A stretch of 35,999 bases of DNA from Nitrospinota bacterium. GTDB lineage: Bacteria > Nitrospinota > Nitrospinia > Nitrospinales > JACRGP01. The stretch spans positions 1-35,999 of the forward strand of contig JACRGP010000148.1 of the NCBI GenBank assembly GCA_016217765.1. The letters run 5' to 3'. Positions 8,842 through 16,930 of the stretch are shown piece after piece. A program made the translations under genes and the position numbers. Numbering within the stretch: the first letter of the stretch is position 1; every line of letters starts with the position of its first letter. Below the pieces are notes generated by a model. It saw nothing but the letters and a program-made list of their open reading frames with translations, did not search any database and was not told the DNA's origin.

Positions 8842-9281
8842 CGAGAGAGCCATTCATGCGTCCAAGCAATCGCTGGGGTTCGATCGCCCTGCTGGTCCTG
8901 TTTCTGTGCTCCTGCGCCCCGCAACCCCAAAAGGAAGTCCCGGCGGAGTACAAAAGCGGACAAAAATATTTTCATCAAATCTGCTCCAACTGCCATAATT
9001 CCGACGCCATGGGCGGCCTGACCAAGGCCCCCAAACTCATTGACGGCGATTACGCGCCCGACGGTTTCAGCGATGGAGACATACGCGACACCGTCCTCAA
9101 CGGGACCAAAAAGATGCCCCCGCAGAAGGGGAAACTCAGCGAGGAACAGATCTCGGAAATCATCAAATACCTGAGGTATTCCCAGAAGGCGGCGGGATTG
9201 ATACCGGACGAAAAAAGCGCGGAACAGGACGATGACGACGAGGCAGACGGCGAGGAGGAGGACCCCGCCGCCAAATCCTGA
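8838..9281 (+). CDS. Lipoprotein-like class I cytochrome c
   Basis: A single-haem c-type cytochrome of 147 residues. The haem-attachment motif CSNCH (Cys49, Cys52, His53) is followed by a likely distal Met in KKMPPQKG. The N-terminal hydrophobic stretch LLVLFLCSCAP resembles a lipobox, so the protein may be anchored to a membrane and face the periplasm. The C-terminus is a very acidic tail (DDDDEADGEEED). The start overlaps the stop of the repeat protein; an internal ATG at 8856 would also leave the signal intact. It closes the B12 operon. A GC-rich hairpin at 9298-9313 without a T-tract follows. Its redox partner is unknown. Confidence 0.88.
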   Translation: MTREPFMRPSNRWGSIALLVLFLCSCAPQPQKEVPAEYKSGQKYFHQICSNCHNSDAMGGLTKAPKLIDGDYAPDGFSDGDIRDTVLNGTKKMPPQKGKLSEEQISEIIKYLRYSQKAAGLIPDEKSAEQDDDDEADGEEEDPAAKS

Positions 9282-9333
9282 GAAACGGATAACGCGCCCG
9301 GCGGCCGCGCCGGATTTCCGTCCATCCGAACGC

Positions 9334-9362
9334 TTGACAGGGTTCCGGATTTTGATTAGATT
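9334..9362 (+). promoter_or_regulatory. Predicted sigma70 promoter of dapL
   Basis: TTGACA (9334-9339) is followed after 17 bp by TAGATT (9357-9362). It is the only good promoter-like pair in the gap between the cytochrome and dapL and gives a leader of about 60 nt. Confidence 0.6.
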
Positions 9363-9427
9363 AATCGATCCAACCGAGCGCCCAACGCGCGTTTGATCAG
9401 ATCAATGAAATATTGGAGCGTGTTTTT

Positions 9428-10669
9428 ATGTCCGCAAGAGAAGCCTATATACAAAAACTCTTTGCCAACCGTCTAGGCGGTAGCCAGTTTGGCAAAGACA
9501 CTAAAATCTATAAATTCGAGAAGATTAAAAGGGCCAAACGGGCCGCCCTGGAGGCCAACCCCGGCAAGGAGTTGATCGACCTGGGGGTCGGCGAACCGGA
9601 TGAGATGGCGTACCCGGGAATCGTGAAGTGCCTGCAATTGGAGGCGGAGAAGCCGGAAAACCGCGGTTACACCGATAACGGGATCGAGGACTTCAAAAAA
9701 GCCGCGGTGAAATACATGGAGAAGGTTTACAACGTGACGGGATTGGACCCCGCCAAGCACGTGAACCACACCATCGGATCCAAACCCGGCCTGGCGATGG
9801 TCCCCTCGCTATTCATCAATCCCGGCGACGTGGCGCTGATGACCGTTCCGGGTTACCCGGTCTTGGGCACGCACACCCAGTATCTCGGCGGCGAAGCGCA
9901 CAACCTCCCCTTGACGGAGGAAAACCATTTCCTGCCGGACTTGAAAAAAATCGATCCCAAGATCCTTAAAAGGGCCAAGCTACTCTGCTTGAACTATCCC
10001 AACAACCCCACGGGGGCGAACGCCACCCACGAATTTTACGAAGAGGCCGTCGAGTTCGCCAAAGCCCACAATATCGTCGTCATCCAGGACGCCCCGTATG
10101 CGGCGTTGACGTACAACGGGCAACCCTTGAGTTTTCTTTCCGTTCCCGGGGCCATCGACGTCGGGGCCGAGTTCCATTCCCTTTCCAAGGCGTACAACAT
10201 GACCGGCTGGCGCCTGGCCTTCATCGCCGGCAACGAATTGGTGGTCAAGGGGCTGGCCCACGTGAAGGACAACATCGACTCCGGCCAGTTCGCGGCCATC
10301 CAGAAAGCCGGGATCTACGCTCTGGAACATCCCGAAATCAGCAAGGAAATCGCGGAAAAATACAAACGGCGCCTGACCCTGATGGTCGATACCCTCAACT
10401 CGCTCGGGTTCTCGGCGAAAATGCCCGGCGGTTCCTTTTTCCTGTACGTCAAAGCTCCCAAGGGCATCGCGGAAGGACGCCGGTTCGAGTCCGCCGAGGA
10501 CTTCTCGCAATACTTGATCGTCGAGCATCTGATCTCCTCCGTCCCCTGGGACGATGTCGGCCATTTCGCGCGGTTCTCCGCGACGTTTTCCGCGAAGGAC
10601 AAAAAGGACGAAATCCGCATCATGGAGGAAATCAAGAAACGGCTGTCGACGGTCAGGTTCGAATTCTGA
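9428..10669 (+). CDS. dapL: LL-diaminopimelate aminotransferase
   Basis: A PLP-dependent class I/II aminotransferase that converts tetrahydrodipicolinate directly to LL-diaminopimelate, for lysine and peptidoglycan synthesis. The PLP lysine is Lys254 in SLSKAYNMTGWR; other marks are LGVGEPD, NYPNNPTGA and DAPYAAL. With the start at ATG 9428 (GGAG at 9415-9418) it has 413 residues, the normal DapL size; a TTG at 9413 is less likely. DapL replaces the succinylase or acetylase steps and occurs in selected bacterial lineages, which helps limit the host. Other aminotransferases of the fold cannot be fully excluded without alignment. Confidence 0.85.
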   Translation: MSAREAYIQKLFANRLGGSQFGKDTKIYKFEKIKRAKRAALEANPGKELIDLGVGEPDEMAYPGIVKCLQLEAEKPENRGYTDNGIEDFKKAAVKYMEKVYNVTGLDPAKHVNHTIGSKPGLAMVPSLFINPGDVALMTVPGYPVLGTHTQYLGGEAHNLPLTEENHFLPDLKKIDPKILKRAKLLCLNYPNNPTGANATHEFYEEAVEFAKAHNIVVIQDAPYAALTYNGQPLSFLSVPGAIDVGAEFHSLSKAYNMTGWRLAFIAGNELVVKGLAHVKDNIDSGQFAAIQKAGIYALEHPEISKEIAEKYKRRLTLMVDTLNSLGFSAKMPGGSFFLYVKAPKGIAEGRRFESAEDFSQYLIVEHLISSVPWDDVGHFARFSATFSAKDKKDEIRIMEEIKKRLSTVRFEF

Positions 10670-10692
10670 CCCGCGGGGAGCCTTCCGGCCGG

Positions 10693-11190
10693 ATGTCGAA
10701 AACCGCTTACATCGGCATAGGGTCCAACCTCGAAAATCCGCTGAAGAATTGCAAGGAAGCGATCGGCAGGCTGTCGGCGCGAAAGGGCATAACCCTCACG
10801 GCCCGTTCTTCGTTTTATAAAACGGAGCCCGTGGGCATCACGGACCAGGATTGGTTCGTCAACGCCGTCGTGGAAGTCAGGACGACGCTCGATCCCCCGG
10901 CCCTGCTGGAAGCGTTATTGGAAATCGAACGCGGTATGGGAAGAATCCGCGGAAAGAAATGGGGCCCGCGGTCGATCGACCTGGACCTGTTGTTCCATGA
11001 GGACGCGGTCCTGGACCTGCCCGGACTGACCCTTCCCCATCCGGAAATCCCCCGCAGAAGATTCATACTCGCCCCCATGAGCGAAATTGCCGGCGGGTTC
11101 CAGCATCCGGTCTTGAAAAGGACGGTCAACGATCTTCTGGCGGAACTTCCGGAATCTCCACATGCCATCCGGATCGCCGACTCGTCATGA
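10693..11190 (+). CDS. folK: 2-amino-4-hydroxy-6-hydroxymethyldihydropteridine diphosphokinase
   Basis: HPPK transfers pyrophosphate from ATP to 6-hydroxymethyl-7,8-dihydropterin in folate synthesis. The 165 residues carry the family hallmarks: the N-terminal YIGIGSNLENP, FYKTEPVG, the signature WGPRSIDLDLLF, and LPHPEIPRRRFILAPM. It lies 24 bp after dapL and is probably cotranscribed with it. Its last six bases overlap the end of thiI on the other strand (shared TCATGA), so the two transcription units converge without a gap. Confidence 0.96.
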   Translation: MSKTAYIGIGSNLENPLKNCKEAIGRLSARKGITLTARSSFYKTEPVGITDQDWFVNAVVEVRTTLDPPALLEALLEIERGMGRIRGKKWGPRSIDLDLLFHEDAVLDLPGLTLPHPEIPRRRFILAPMSEIAGGFQHPVLKRTVNDLLAELPESPHAIRIADSS

Positions 11191-12372
11191 CCGGTCCAGA
11201 TCGAAGACCTGCATGTTCTCGATGGCTTCCCGCATAAGGTCCTTCCAGGGATACCGCTCCTCGTCGGCCTCCAATTGGTCCACCTTGCTCCGGATCGCCG
11301 GGTTGGGCGGCATGAATACGGAACAGCAGTCGGGATGGGGTTCTATGCTGACGTCGTAGGTCCCGATTTTTTTGGCCTCGTCGATGATGTCTTTTTTGTC
11401 CATCCCGATCAAGGGCCGGAACACGCTGAGCGGGACCGTGCAAGAGACGGCGGCCAGGTTCTCCAAAGTCTGCGAGGCCACCTGCCCTATCGACTCCCCG
11501 GTCACCAGCGCCAGGCACCCGTATTTTTCGGCAAGCGCGTGGGCGATGCGGTACATCATCCGGCGGTACAGGACGACGCGATGGGCCGGAGTGCACAAGT
11601 CCCGTATGGCGGTCTGCAGATTTCCGAAAGGGACGACGCAAAGCCGCCCGCCCCACTGGTACCGGTTGACGATCTTCGCCAGGCGATGCGTCTTATCGAA
11701 TCCGCCGCGCCCCAAAAAAGCCTGGTTGTCGAAAAAGACGAAATGCGACCGGCATCCCCGGCGGATGACCATGAACGCCGCGACGGGACTGTCGATGCCC
11801 CCCGATAGCAACGTCAAAACCTCTCCGCCGGAGCTTACCGGCAGTCCGCGAATGCCGGGAACGCGGCCTTGGAACGCCACCGTCTCCTCGTGACCGATCT
11901 CGATCTCCAATACGAATTCCGGAGTCTTGAACTCCGCGGACAGGCCCTTGTCATGGAGCTTTTGCAGGATTTTCGCGCCCACCTGGTAACTGAAATCGGG
12001 CGAAGTAATTGGAAAGGTTTTGTCCGACCTCTGCGTCCGCGCGTAAAACGTCAGGGGCTTCCCGGACGCCAACAGAGGCTCGATCCACTGGATGCCCAGC
12101 TCGGCGATCGAATCGACATCCGGCCGGATGGGAACTCCCACGCTGAAGGAAACAATCCCCGGTATCATGCGCAGTCGGCGGACGCACTCGTCGACCTGGG
12201 TTTCGTCGATATCGACCAGGATCCGTCCGCGAGGACGGCGGTAGCGGACTCCCTCCATGTCCGCCAGCTTCCTCCGGATATGGTCGATCAGGCGGCTTTC
12301 GAAAAAACTCCGGTTTTTTCCCTTGAGTCCGATTTCATCGTAGCGGACGAGGACGATTCTGGGCCGGCTCAT
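11185..12372 (-). CDS. thiI: tRNA 4-thiouridine synthase, form without rhodanese domain
   Basis: ThiI activates U8 of tRNA by adenylation and inserts sulfur; in some bacteria it also takes part in thiazole synthesis. The 395 residues hold an N-terminal ferredoxin-like/THUMP region (about 1-170) and a PP-loop ATPase domain with SGGIDSP at 190-196. A Cys pair (DCCSVF, 349-350) lies where the conserved AANH-domain Cys is expected. The protein ends shortly after, so the rhodanese domain of the E. coli enzyme is absent, as in Bacillus. It overlaps the upstream cysteine desulfurase gene by 4 bp, which suggests direct sulfur transfer between the two products. Confidence 0.95.
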   Translation of the reverse strand: MSRPRIVLVRYDEIGLKGKNRSFFESRLIDHIRRKLADMEGVRYRRPRGRILVDIDETQVDECVRRLRMIPGIVSFSVGVPIRPDVDSIAELGIQWIEPLLASGKPLTFYARTQRSDKTFPITSPDFSYQVGAKILQKLHDKGLSAEFKTPEFVLEIEIGHEETVAFQGRVPGIRGLPVSSGGEVLTLLSGGIDSPVAAFMVIRRGCRSHFVFFDNQAFLGRGGFDKTHRLAKIVNRYQWGGRLCVVPFGNLQTAIRDLCTPAHRVVLYRRMMYRIAHALAEKYGCLALVTGESIGQVASQTLENLAAVSCTVPLSVFRPLIGMDKKDIIDEAKKIGTYDVSIEPHPDCCSVFMPPNPAIRSKVDQLEADEERYPWKDLMREAIENMQVFDLDRS

Positions 12373-13553
12373 TTTTCGGCGTGTTTGTGTTGGAAGGTTG
12401 GGTACAGGGTTTGATGGGCGCGCGCGAACTCCCGCAGGAAGACCTCTATTTCATCCTCCGTATTCTGGCGCCCGAAAGAAACCCGCAAACTGCAACGGGC
12501 CTCGTCCTCCGTCAGCCCGATGCCGGTGAGGATTTTCGAAGGCTCTCGGGAATGGGCGCTACAAGCGCTTCCCAGTCCCACGAAGACGTCTCGTTCCTCC
12601 AGGTGGTGCAGAAGGACCTCTCCCTCCACCGGAGGAAAACTGAAGTTGACGATGGCGGGAGACTGGATTTCGACATCGTCCAGGGTCGAGGAATTAAAGC
12701 GTATGTCCAAATTGTCCAACCGGCCGGAAAGGTCCCGCAACCCCTCGATCAGGCGCCGGCGGAGTTTCCGCAGATGCTCCTGGGTCTCTTTCAGCCTCTC
12801 AATGGAAAGGCGCATGGATTTCGCCATCCCCAGGATCAACGGGACGGGCAAGGTGCCGGAGCGCAGTCCGGATTGCTGTTTACCCCCGTGGATCAGCGGG
12901 GTCAACGTCAGGCGCGAATCGTATACGAGCAGGCCGATCCCCTTGGGGCCGTTGATCTTGTGCGCGGAAATCGAATAACCGGCAAGCCCGTTCCAAAATT
13001 CCGGCTTGATGGACAGCTTGCCGACCGCCTGCACGCCGTCGAGAAACAATCGCGTCTGGGGCGACCCCACAGCCAGCGCGGAGAGTATCCGCGCGGGATC
13101 GTTGACGGCGCCCAGCTCGTTGTTGACATGAGAAAGGCACAACAACCGGACGCGGTTTTCCTTGAGAATGGGGATGGAATCCAGGTCCAACCGCCCTTCC
13201 CGGTTCGCCAACCGCGGGCCGTCGTTTCCCAGGCTCTTGAAGTAATCCAGAATTTCCGTGACACTGGGATGTTCCAACCCCAGGCAGGCGGTTTTTTTAT
13301 CGGGGAAACACAATCCCTTGATGAATAGATTGTTCGATTCGCTCCCGCCGCTGGTGAATACGGTCCGGAATTGGGAAGGCAACCGAAGCAGGCTGGCGAT
13401 CTCCTCGCGGGCGGCCTCGACCCTGTTTTTCGCGTCCAGGCCGAGCCGGTAGACGGCCCCGGAATTGGCGAAATCCCTGCGCATGGACTCGTTCACAACC
13501 TCCAAAACCTGAGGGTCCACCGGAGTGGTGGCGGCATTATCCAAATAAATCAT
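12369..13553 (-). CDS. Cysteine desulfurase (NifS/IscS family)
   Basis: A PLP enzyme that removes sulfur from cysteine as a protein persulfide. The 394 residues show the N-terminal YLDNAATTP, TSGGSESNN, the PLP lysine Lys199 in SAHKINGPKG, RSGT, and the persulfide Cys331 in GSACSAHS. The gene overlaps thiI (ATGA) just downstream, resembling the nifZ-thiI arrangement of Bacillus in which a dedicated desulfurase feeds tRNA thiolation. No iscU, sufU or iscR lies nearby, which argues against a general iron-sulfur assembly role. TSGGS in place of the usual TSGGT is a minor variation. Confidence 0.9.
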   Translation of the reverse strand: MIYLDNAATTPVDPQVLEVVNESMRRDFANSGAVYRLGLDAKNRVEAAREEIASLLRLPSQFRTVFTSGGSESNNLFIKGLCFPDKKTACLGLEHPSVTEILDYFKSLGNDGPRLANREGRLDLDSIPILKENRVRLLCLSHVNNELGAVNDPARILSALAVGSPQTRLFLDGVQAVGKLSIKPEFWNGLAGYSISAHKINGPKGIGLLVYDSRLTLTPLIHGGKQQSGLRSGTLPVPLILGMAKSMRLSIERLKETQEHLRKLRRRLIEGLRDLSGRLDNLDIRFNSSTLDDVEIQSPAIVNFSFPPVEGEVLLHHLEERDVFVGLGSACSAHSREPSKILTGIGLTEDEARCSLRVSFGRQNTEDEIEVFLREFARAHQTLYPTFQHKHAEK

Positions 13554-13647
13554 GTTTTCGTCCGAGAATAAAAAACGTTGGCGCGCCTAACAAAGGGAGG
13601 GGAGTAATTTGAGCGTCGAGCCAAATGGTTCATTTTGTTACACGCTC

Positions 13648-14202
13648 TCAGGGCCGGTAGGGGGGAAGCAGGTCGTGTTCCACGCCGAGTTGGCTCAGGA
13701 TTCGGGCGACGACGAAATCCACCAGGTCGTCCACGGTCTTCGGCCCCTGATAGAACGCGGGCGAAGCGGGCAGGATGACGGCTCCCGCCTGGTCGAGGGC
13801 CAGGAGATTCTTCAAGTGGATGGCGCTCAACGGGGTCTCCCGGGGGACCAGGACCAACTTCTTTTTTTCCTTCAACATCACGTCGGCCGCGCGCTCGATC
13901 AGGGAACCCGAAACCCCGCCGGCGATCCTCCCGATAGTCCCCATGCTGGCGGGAACGATCGCCATGCCGTCGACCGGGAAAGACCCGCTGGCAATGGGCG
14001 AATTCATTTTGGAGTTCTTGTACACGGTCACGTTTTCCCTGGCGAAATAACCGGACCCGATGTCCAGCTCGATATTGCACAGCTCGGCGCCCCGTTCGGA
14101 AAGGATGACGTGCAACTCGGCCTTCGGTTGCAAATAATCGAACAGGCGCTTGCCGTAACAGACACCGCTCGCCCCGGTAATCGCCAGGATAAATCGCTTC
14201 AT
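13648..14202 (-). CDS. ubiX: Flavin prenyltransferase
   Basis: UbiX/Pad1 attaches a dimethylallyl group to FMN to form prenylated FMN, the cofactor of UbiD-type decarboxylases. The 184 residues begin ITGASGVCYGKRL (the FMN phosphate-binding loop), and VPASMGTIGRIAGG, LVLVPRETPLSAIHL and ILPASPAFY are all canonical. It follows tmk after 4 bp and is probably cotranscribed. The 94-bp gap to the cysteine desulfurase gene shows no gene. A ubiD partner is not in the window. Confidence 0.95.
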   Translation of the reverse strand: MKRFILAITGASGVCYGKRLFDYLQPKAELHVILSERGAELCNIELDIGSGYFARENVTVYKNSKMNSPIASGSFPVDGMAIVPASMGTIGRIAGGVSGSLIERAADVMLKEKKKLVLVPRETPLSAIHLKNLLALDQAGAVILPASPAFYQGPKTVDDLVDFVVARILSQLGVEHDLLPPYRP

Positions 14203-14206
14203 GAAT

Positions 14207-14821
14207 TCACGTCAGTTTGAACAGATCGTCCACCTCCCGGCGTATCCGGGCATGGACGACTTCCCTGGCCGGCTGGCTGTCGATCCGACGGACCCGCGGG
14301 CCGGAAAAACGCCTGAACAGGCTCTCCACCTTTTTCAGGTATTCCAGTTGCTCGAATGCGCTCAGGCCGCCGTTCCGGCCTTCCTTGATGCGTTGGAGGC
14401 ACTTCTCCGGCGGCGCCTCGAAGATGAAAACCAGGTCCGGCTTGGGAGCGAAGGATTCGTTCTCCCGGCATATCCTGTCCGGGTCGAGTCCCAAGGCGCC
14501 CTGGTACGCGGCCGTGGAATAATAATAGCGGTCGATCAGGACCGCCTTTTTCATCTCCAGGGCGGGTTTTATATTGAGGGCGACGTCCTCCTTCCGGTCG
14601 TTGACGAACAAGGCCAATTCGTCCTCGGGAGAAATCCCAAGGCGTCCTTCGCTGAGAATTTTCCTGATCTCCATCCCCCAACGGCCCCGCGTCGGCTCGC
14701 TAAGGCAGACCGCGGGTATCCCCCGGCTTTCCAGGTAACCGGCCAACATCCGGCAATGAGTTGACTTGCCCGTCCCGTCGATGCCCTCGAACACAATCAG
14801 ATATCCCCGGTCCAGTTCCAC
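14207..14821 (-). CDS. tmk: Thymidylate kinase
   Basis: Phosphorylates dTMP to dTDP. The P-loop FEGIDGTGKST, the DR(Y/H) motif in LIDRYYYSTAAYQG, and the lid region near RIKEGRNGG are visible. The start is chosen as GTG 14821 because GAAGGG lies 7 nt upstream and the product then begins just before the P-loop strand, as usual. The alternative ATG at 14860 adds 13 residues, lacks a ribosome site and falls where transcription would begin from the TATAAT at 14866-14871. It is the first gene of the leftward tmk-ubiX group. Confidence 0.93.
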   Translation of the reverse strand: MELDRGYLIVFEGIDGTGKSTHCRMLAGYLESRGIPAVCLSEPTRGRWGMEIRKILSEGRLGISPEDELALFVNDRKEDVALNIKPALEMKKAVLIDRYYYSTAAYQGALGLDPDRICRENESFAPKPDLVFIFEAPPEKCLQRIKEGRNGGLSAFEQLEYLKKVESLFRRFSGPRVRRIDSQPAREVVHARIRREVDDLFKLT

Positions 14822-14865
14822 GGCGTCGCCCTTCGGCGGAAATTCAGGTTCAGCGTCCATTAACG

Positions 14866-14871
14866 ATTATA
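14866..14871 (-). promoter_or_regulatory. Candidate -10 element of tmk
   Basis: A perfect TATAAT on the minus strand lies just upstream of tmk. No good -35 is visible at the right distance, so the call is tentative. Transcription from it would start near 14859. Confidence 0.35.
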
Positions 14872-14889
14872 CATCCATCGGCGAATCAG

Positions 14890-15111
14890 TCATAAATCGC
14901 GAAACCGATCGCCCCGCCCAGCTCTCCCAGTGGATTGATTCGGTTTGGGGAGTTCTTTCCCGGCGGTTTTGCGAAAAACTTTCTTTGCCTCGCAAATCAC
15001 GACGTCGGCCGTCAAACCCTTATCGCCCTTCGCGGGATCGTTTATCAATTTCTGGTTCGTGGCGACGATCGTCCTCGCGGCCCGGAATAACTCAGTGGCT
15101 TCAAATGCGAT
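14890..15111 (-). pseudogene. Decayed gene remnant, DUF3365/Tll0287-like C-terminal part
   Basis: The 514 bp between tmk and the gene at 15375 hold no intact gene. On the minus strand 73 codons stay open and read like protein: LFRAARTIVATNQKLINDP, then GDKGLTADVV and RKTAGKELP. This resembles, from memory, haem- or redox-linked periplasmic DUF3365/Tll0287-like proteins. The frame has stops immediately upstream (TAA at 15112-15114 and another nine codons further) and a stop soon after the conserved part, so it looks like a decaying fragment. The family assignment is an inference. The rest of the gap, 15115-15320, shows nothing I can name. Confidence 0.4.
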
Positions 15112-15322
15112 TTAGCCCATATCGTAAAAGGAATCCATTTACAAGTCCATGGCAAAAACGCCAAGGACCCGGCCGCGCGGACGCCGTGAACATCCCGCCG
15201 GGGGAAATGCGCGCGCGGAACCCGCGATCTTCGCGTCATCTGGCGCGGTTGCATTTGGACCGGTTTTGCCTCATAATCGATAAACAGGCTATCAATCAAT
15301 CTTTGTAAGAAGTTACGCTCCA

Positions 15323-15350
15323 TTGACTCCCCAATCCAACCTCGTATTTT
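15323..15350 (+). promoter_or_regulatory. Predicted sigma70 promoter
   Basis: TTGACT (15323-15328) is followed after 16 bp by TATTTT (15345-15350). It would start transcription about 15-20 nt before the GTG at 15375. Confidence 0.4.
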
Positions 15351-15374
15351 TACAGTAGAGACGGCGACGGATAA

Positions 15375-15908
15375 GTGAAAAAACACTTCAAGATTTTCGG
15401 ATGGATATGCCTTGGAATTTTATTGCAATTCAAGTTCGACGTTTTGTACCGGATCGTTGTCCTTGAAAACCTGAGTTTTCACGAGCGCGGGTATTTCGTA
15501 AAAATGCGTCTTTTCCCCGCGTCCGAAAACCTTAGCGTCCTCCACGTGGAGACCGTTGTCCATCATTCGTTGGGGCCGGATTATTTCGCGAACGTTTACA
15601 TCCCCGAATGGTATAAAGTGATCAATAAAACACCTTACCTGGGCGCCGAAGCCATACCGGGTTACCAGGCGTATCAAATGAACATGCGGCGGAAATACCG
15701 CCACGTCCTGGCGGCGGAGGATTTGATCATCGCTCCCAAGGAACCGGACAAGGACGTCGAGGCGGCGCCGGTCCTGGTCCATTTTGAAAATCAGAAACAA
15801 CGTCTCCACGACGACAAGACTTACCGTTTGACCACGAAGAACAAGGACACCCAATTGGAAGGGCCGGAAATGGTCGAGGCCAAATACCGCCAGCATGTGG
15901 GTCTATAA
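15375..15908 (+). CDS. Hypothetical protein with an N-terminal membrane anchor
   Basis: Not recognised. The 177 residues begin with a Lys-rich start and a hydrophobic segment ([18 protein letters not shown]) that could be a signal anchor. A mixed soluble domain rich in charged and aromatic residues follows, without motifs I can name. The start is GTG 15375; no strong ribosome site is visible. It is 26 bp upstream of the J-domain gene and in the same direction, so the two may be cotranscribed. Codon use fits its neighbours and the frame is long and unbroken, which supports a real gene. Confidence 0.65.
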   Translation: MKKHFKIFGWICLGILLQFKFDVLYRIVVLENLSFHERGYFVKMRLFPASENLSVLHVETVVHHSLGPDYFANVYIPEWYKVINKTPYLGAEAIPGYQAYQMNMRRKYRHVLAAEDLIIAPKEPDKDVEAAPVLVHFENQKQRLHDDKTYRLTTKNKDTQLEGPEMVEAKYRQHVGL

Positions 15909-15934
15909 CCCCGGAGAGAGACGACGCAGGGACC

Positions 15935-16789
15935 ATGAAAACCGCCACGAAGGACTATTACAAAATCCTGGGGGTGCCCAAAAACGCCGCGGACCGGGAG
16001 ATCAAGAAGGCTTTCCGCAAACTGGCCATGGAGCATCATCCGGACCACAACCGGGACGATCCCGAGGCGGAAGAGAAATTCAAGGAGATCACCGAAGCCT
16101 ACGGGGTATTGATGGACCCGGTCAAACGCCGCGAATACGACAATTTCCGCTCCGATTATTTCACCGGCCGCCAGGACGCCTCCTCGCGGTTCAATTATTC
16201 GCAACAGGACATTTTCGAAAATATGTTCCGGCAAGCCTTCGGACGGGACATTTTCGAGGAGTTGAACAAGGAGTTTTCCCGGTCCGGCTACCGCGCCGGC
16301 AATTCGTTTTTCGAGACGCTCCTGTTCGGCGGCATGGCGGGAAACCTGGGAAGGCTCCTGGGGATGATACCGGGTCCGATCGGCAAACTGGGATACGGGC
16401 TCCGCGTTTTGCAGGCCCTCGGTTCCTCCCTGATCGCGCTCAACCAGTTGCGGAAGGCAGGTACGGCGGAACGGGACCGGACCGGCGAAATCAAACCGGG
16501 ACCTTCCGTGCTGGATTCGCTCAAGGGCCTTTTTGGACACGGCGGGAGTCCCGTAACCGGGCAACGGGACCTGAACATCCACATGCAAATCTCGATTCTG
16601 CCGGAAGAAGCGCGGTTGGGGACTAAAAAAAAGATCTCGTATAAGGCGGACGACGGGACCGAACAATTGGCGATCCAAATCCCTCCCGGAATTCGATCGG
16701 GAGGTAAACTGCGGTTGAAAGAAAAAGGTTTGAAGAAAAACGATCGCCGGGGAGACTTGATCCTGTCCGTCAAGGTGGAAAGCCCTTGA
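15935..16789 (+). CDS. J-domain co-chaperone (DnaJ/CbpA-like, no zinc finger)
   Basis: A 284-residue Hsp70 co-chaperone. The J domain covers residues about 7-70, with the essential His-Pro-Asp at 35-37 in MEHHPDHNR. The C-terminal part (about 205-284) matches the end of a DnaJ substrate-binding domain: [17 protein letters not shown], then [19 protein letters not shown]. The middle lacks the CxxCxGxG zinc-finger repeats and has no clear Gly/Phe linker. Instead it has a hydrophobic Gly-rich stretch near residues 125-165 ([20 protein letters not shown]). It is thus neither a classical DnaJ nor a complete CbpA. The partner DnaK is not in the window. Confidence 0.88.
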   Translation: MKTATKDYYKILGVPKNAADREIKKAFRKLAMEHHPDHNRDDPEAEEKFKEITEAYGVLMDPVKRREYDNFRSDYFTGRQDASSRFNYSQQDIFENMFRQAFGRDIFEELNKEFSRSGYRAGNSFFETLLFGGMAGNLGRLLGMIPGPIGKLGYGLRVLQALGSSLIALNQLRKAGTAERDRTGEIKPGPSVLDSLKGLFGHGGSPVTGQRDLNIHMQISILPEEARLGTKKKISYKADDGTEQLAIQIPPGIRSGGKLRLKEKGLKKNDRRGDLILSVKVESP

Positions 16790-16930
16790 CCCTCGCTCTT
16801 CTCCGGCAGTCGCGGTTGTTTGTCGAGCAAAACACCCCAACCCTCGGGCCAACCGCCCGCCTGAAACATAAAACCAGGGGCATTCCTCATTCCATTGCGC
16901 CGTCGCGAAAACTTGAATTTCACGGGACCC

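Noticed and set aside
9298-9313. Terminator of the B12 operon
   Set aside because: A GC-rich 6-bp hairpin is present but no run of T follows, so it is not called.
12381-13328. Plus-strand frame of 315 codons opposite the cysteine desulfurase
   Set aside because: No domain, and the opposite strand has a full, motif-complete enzyme.
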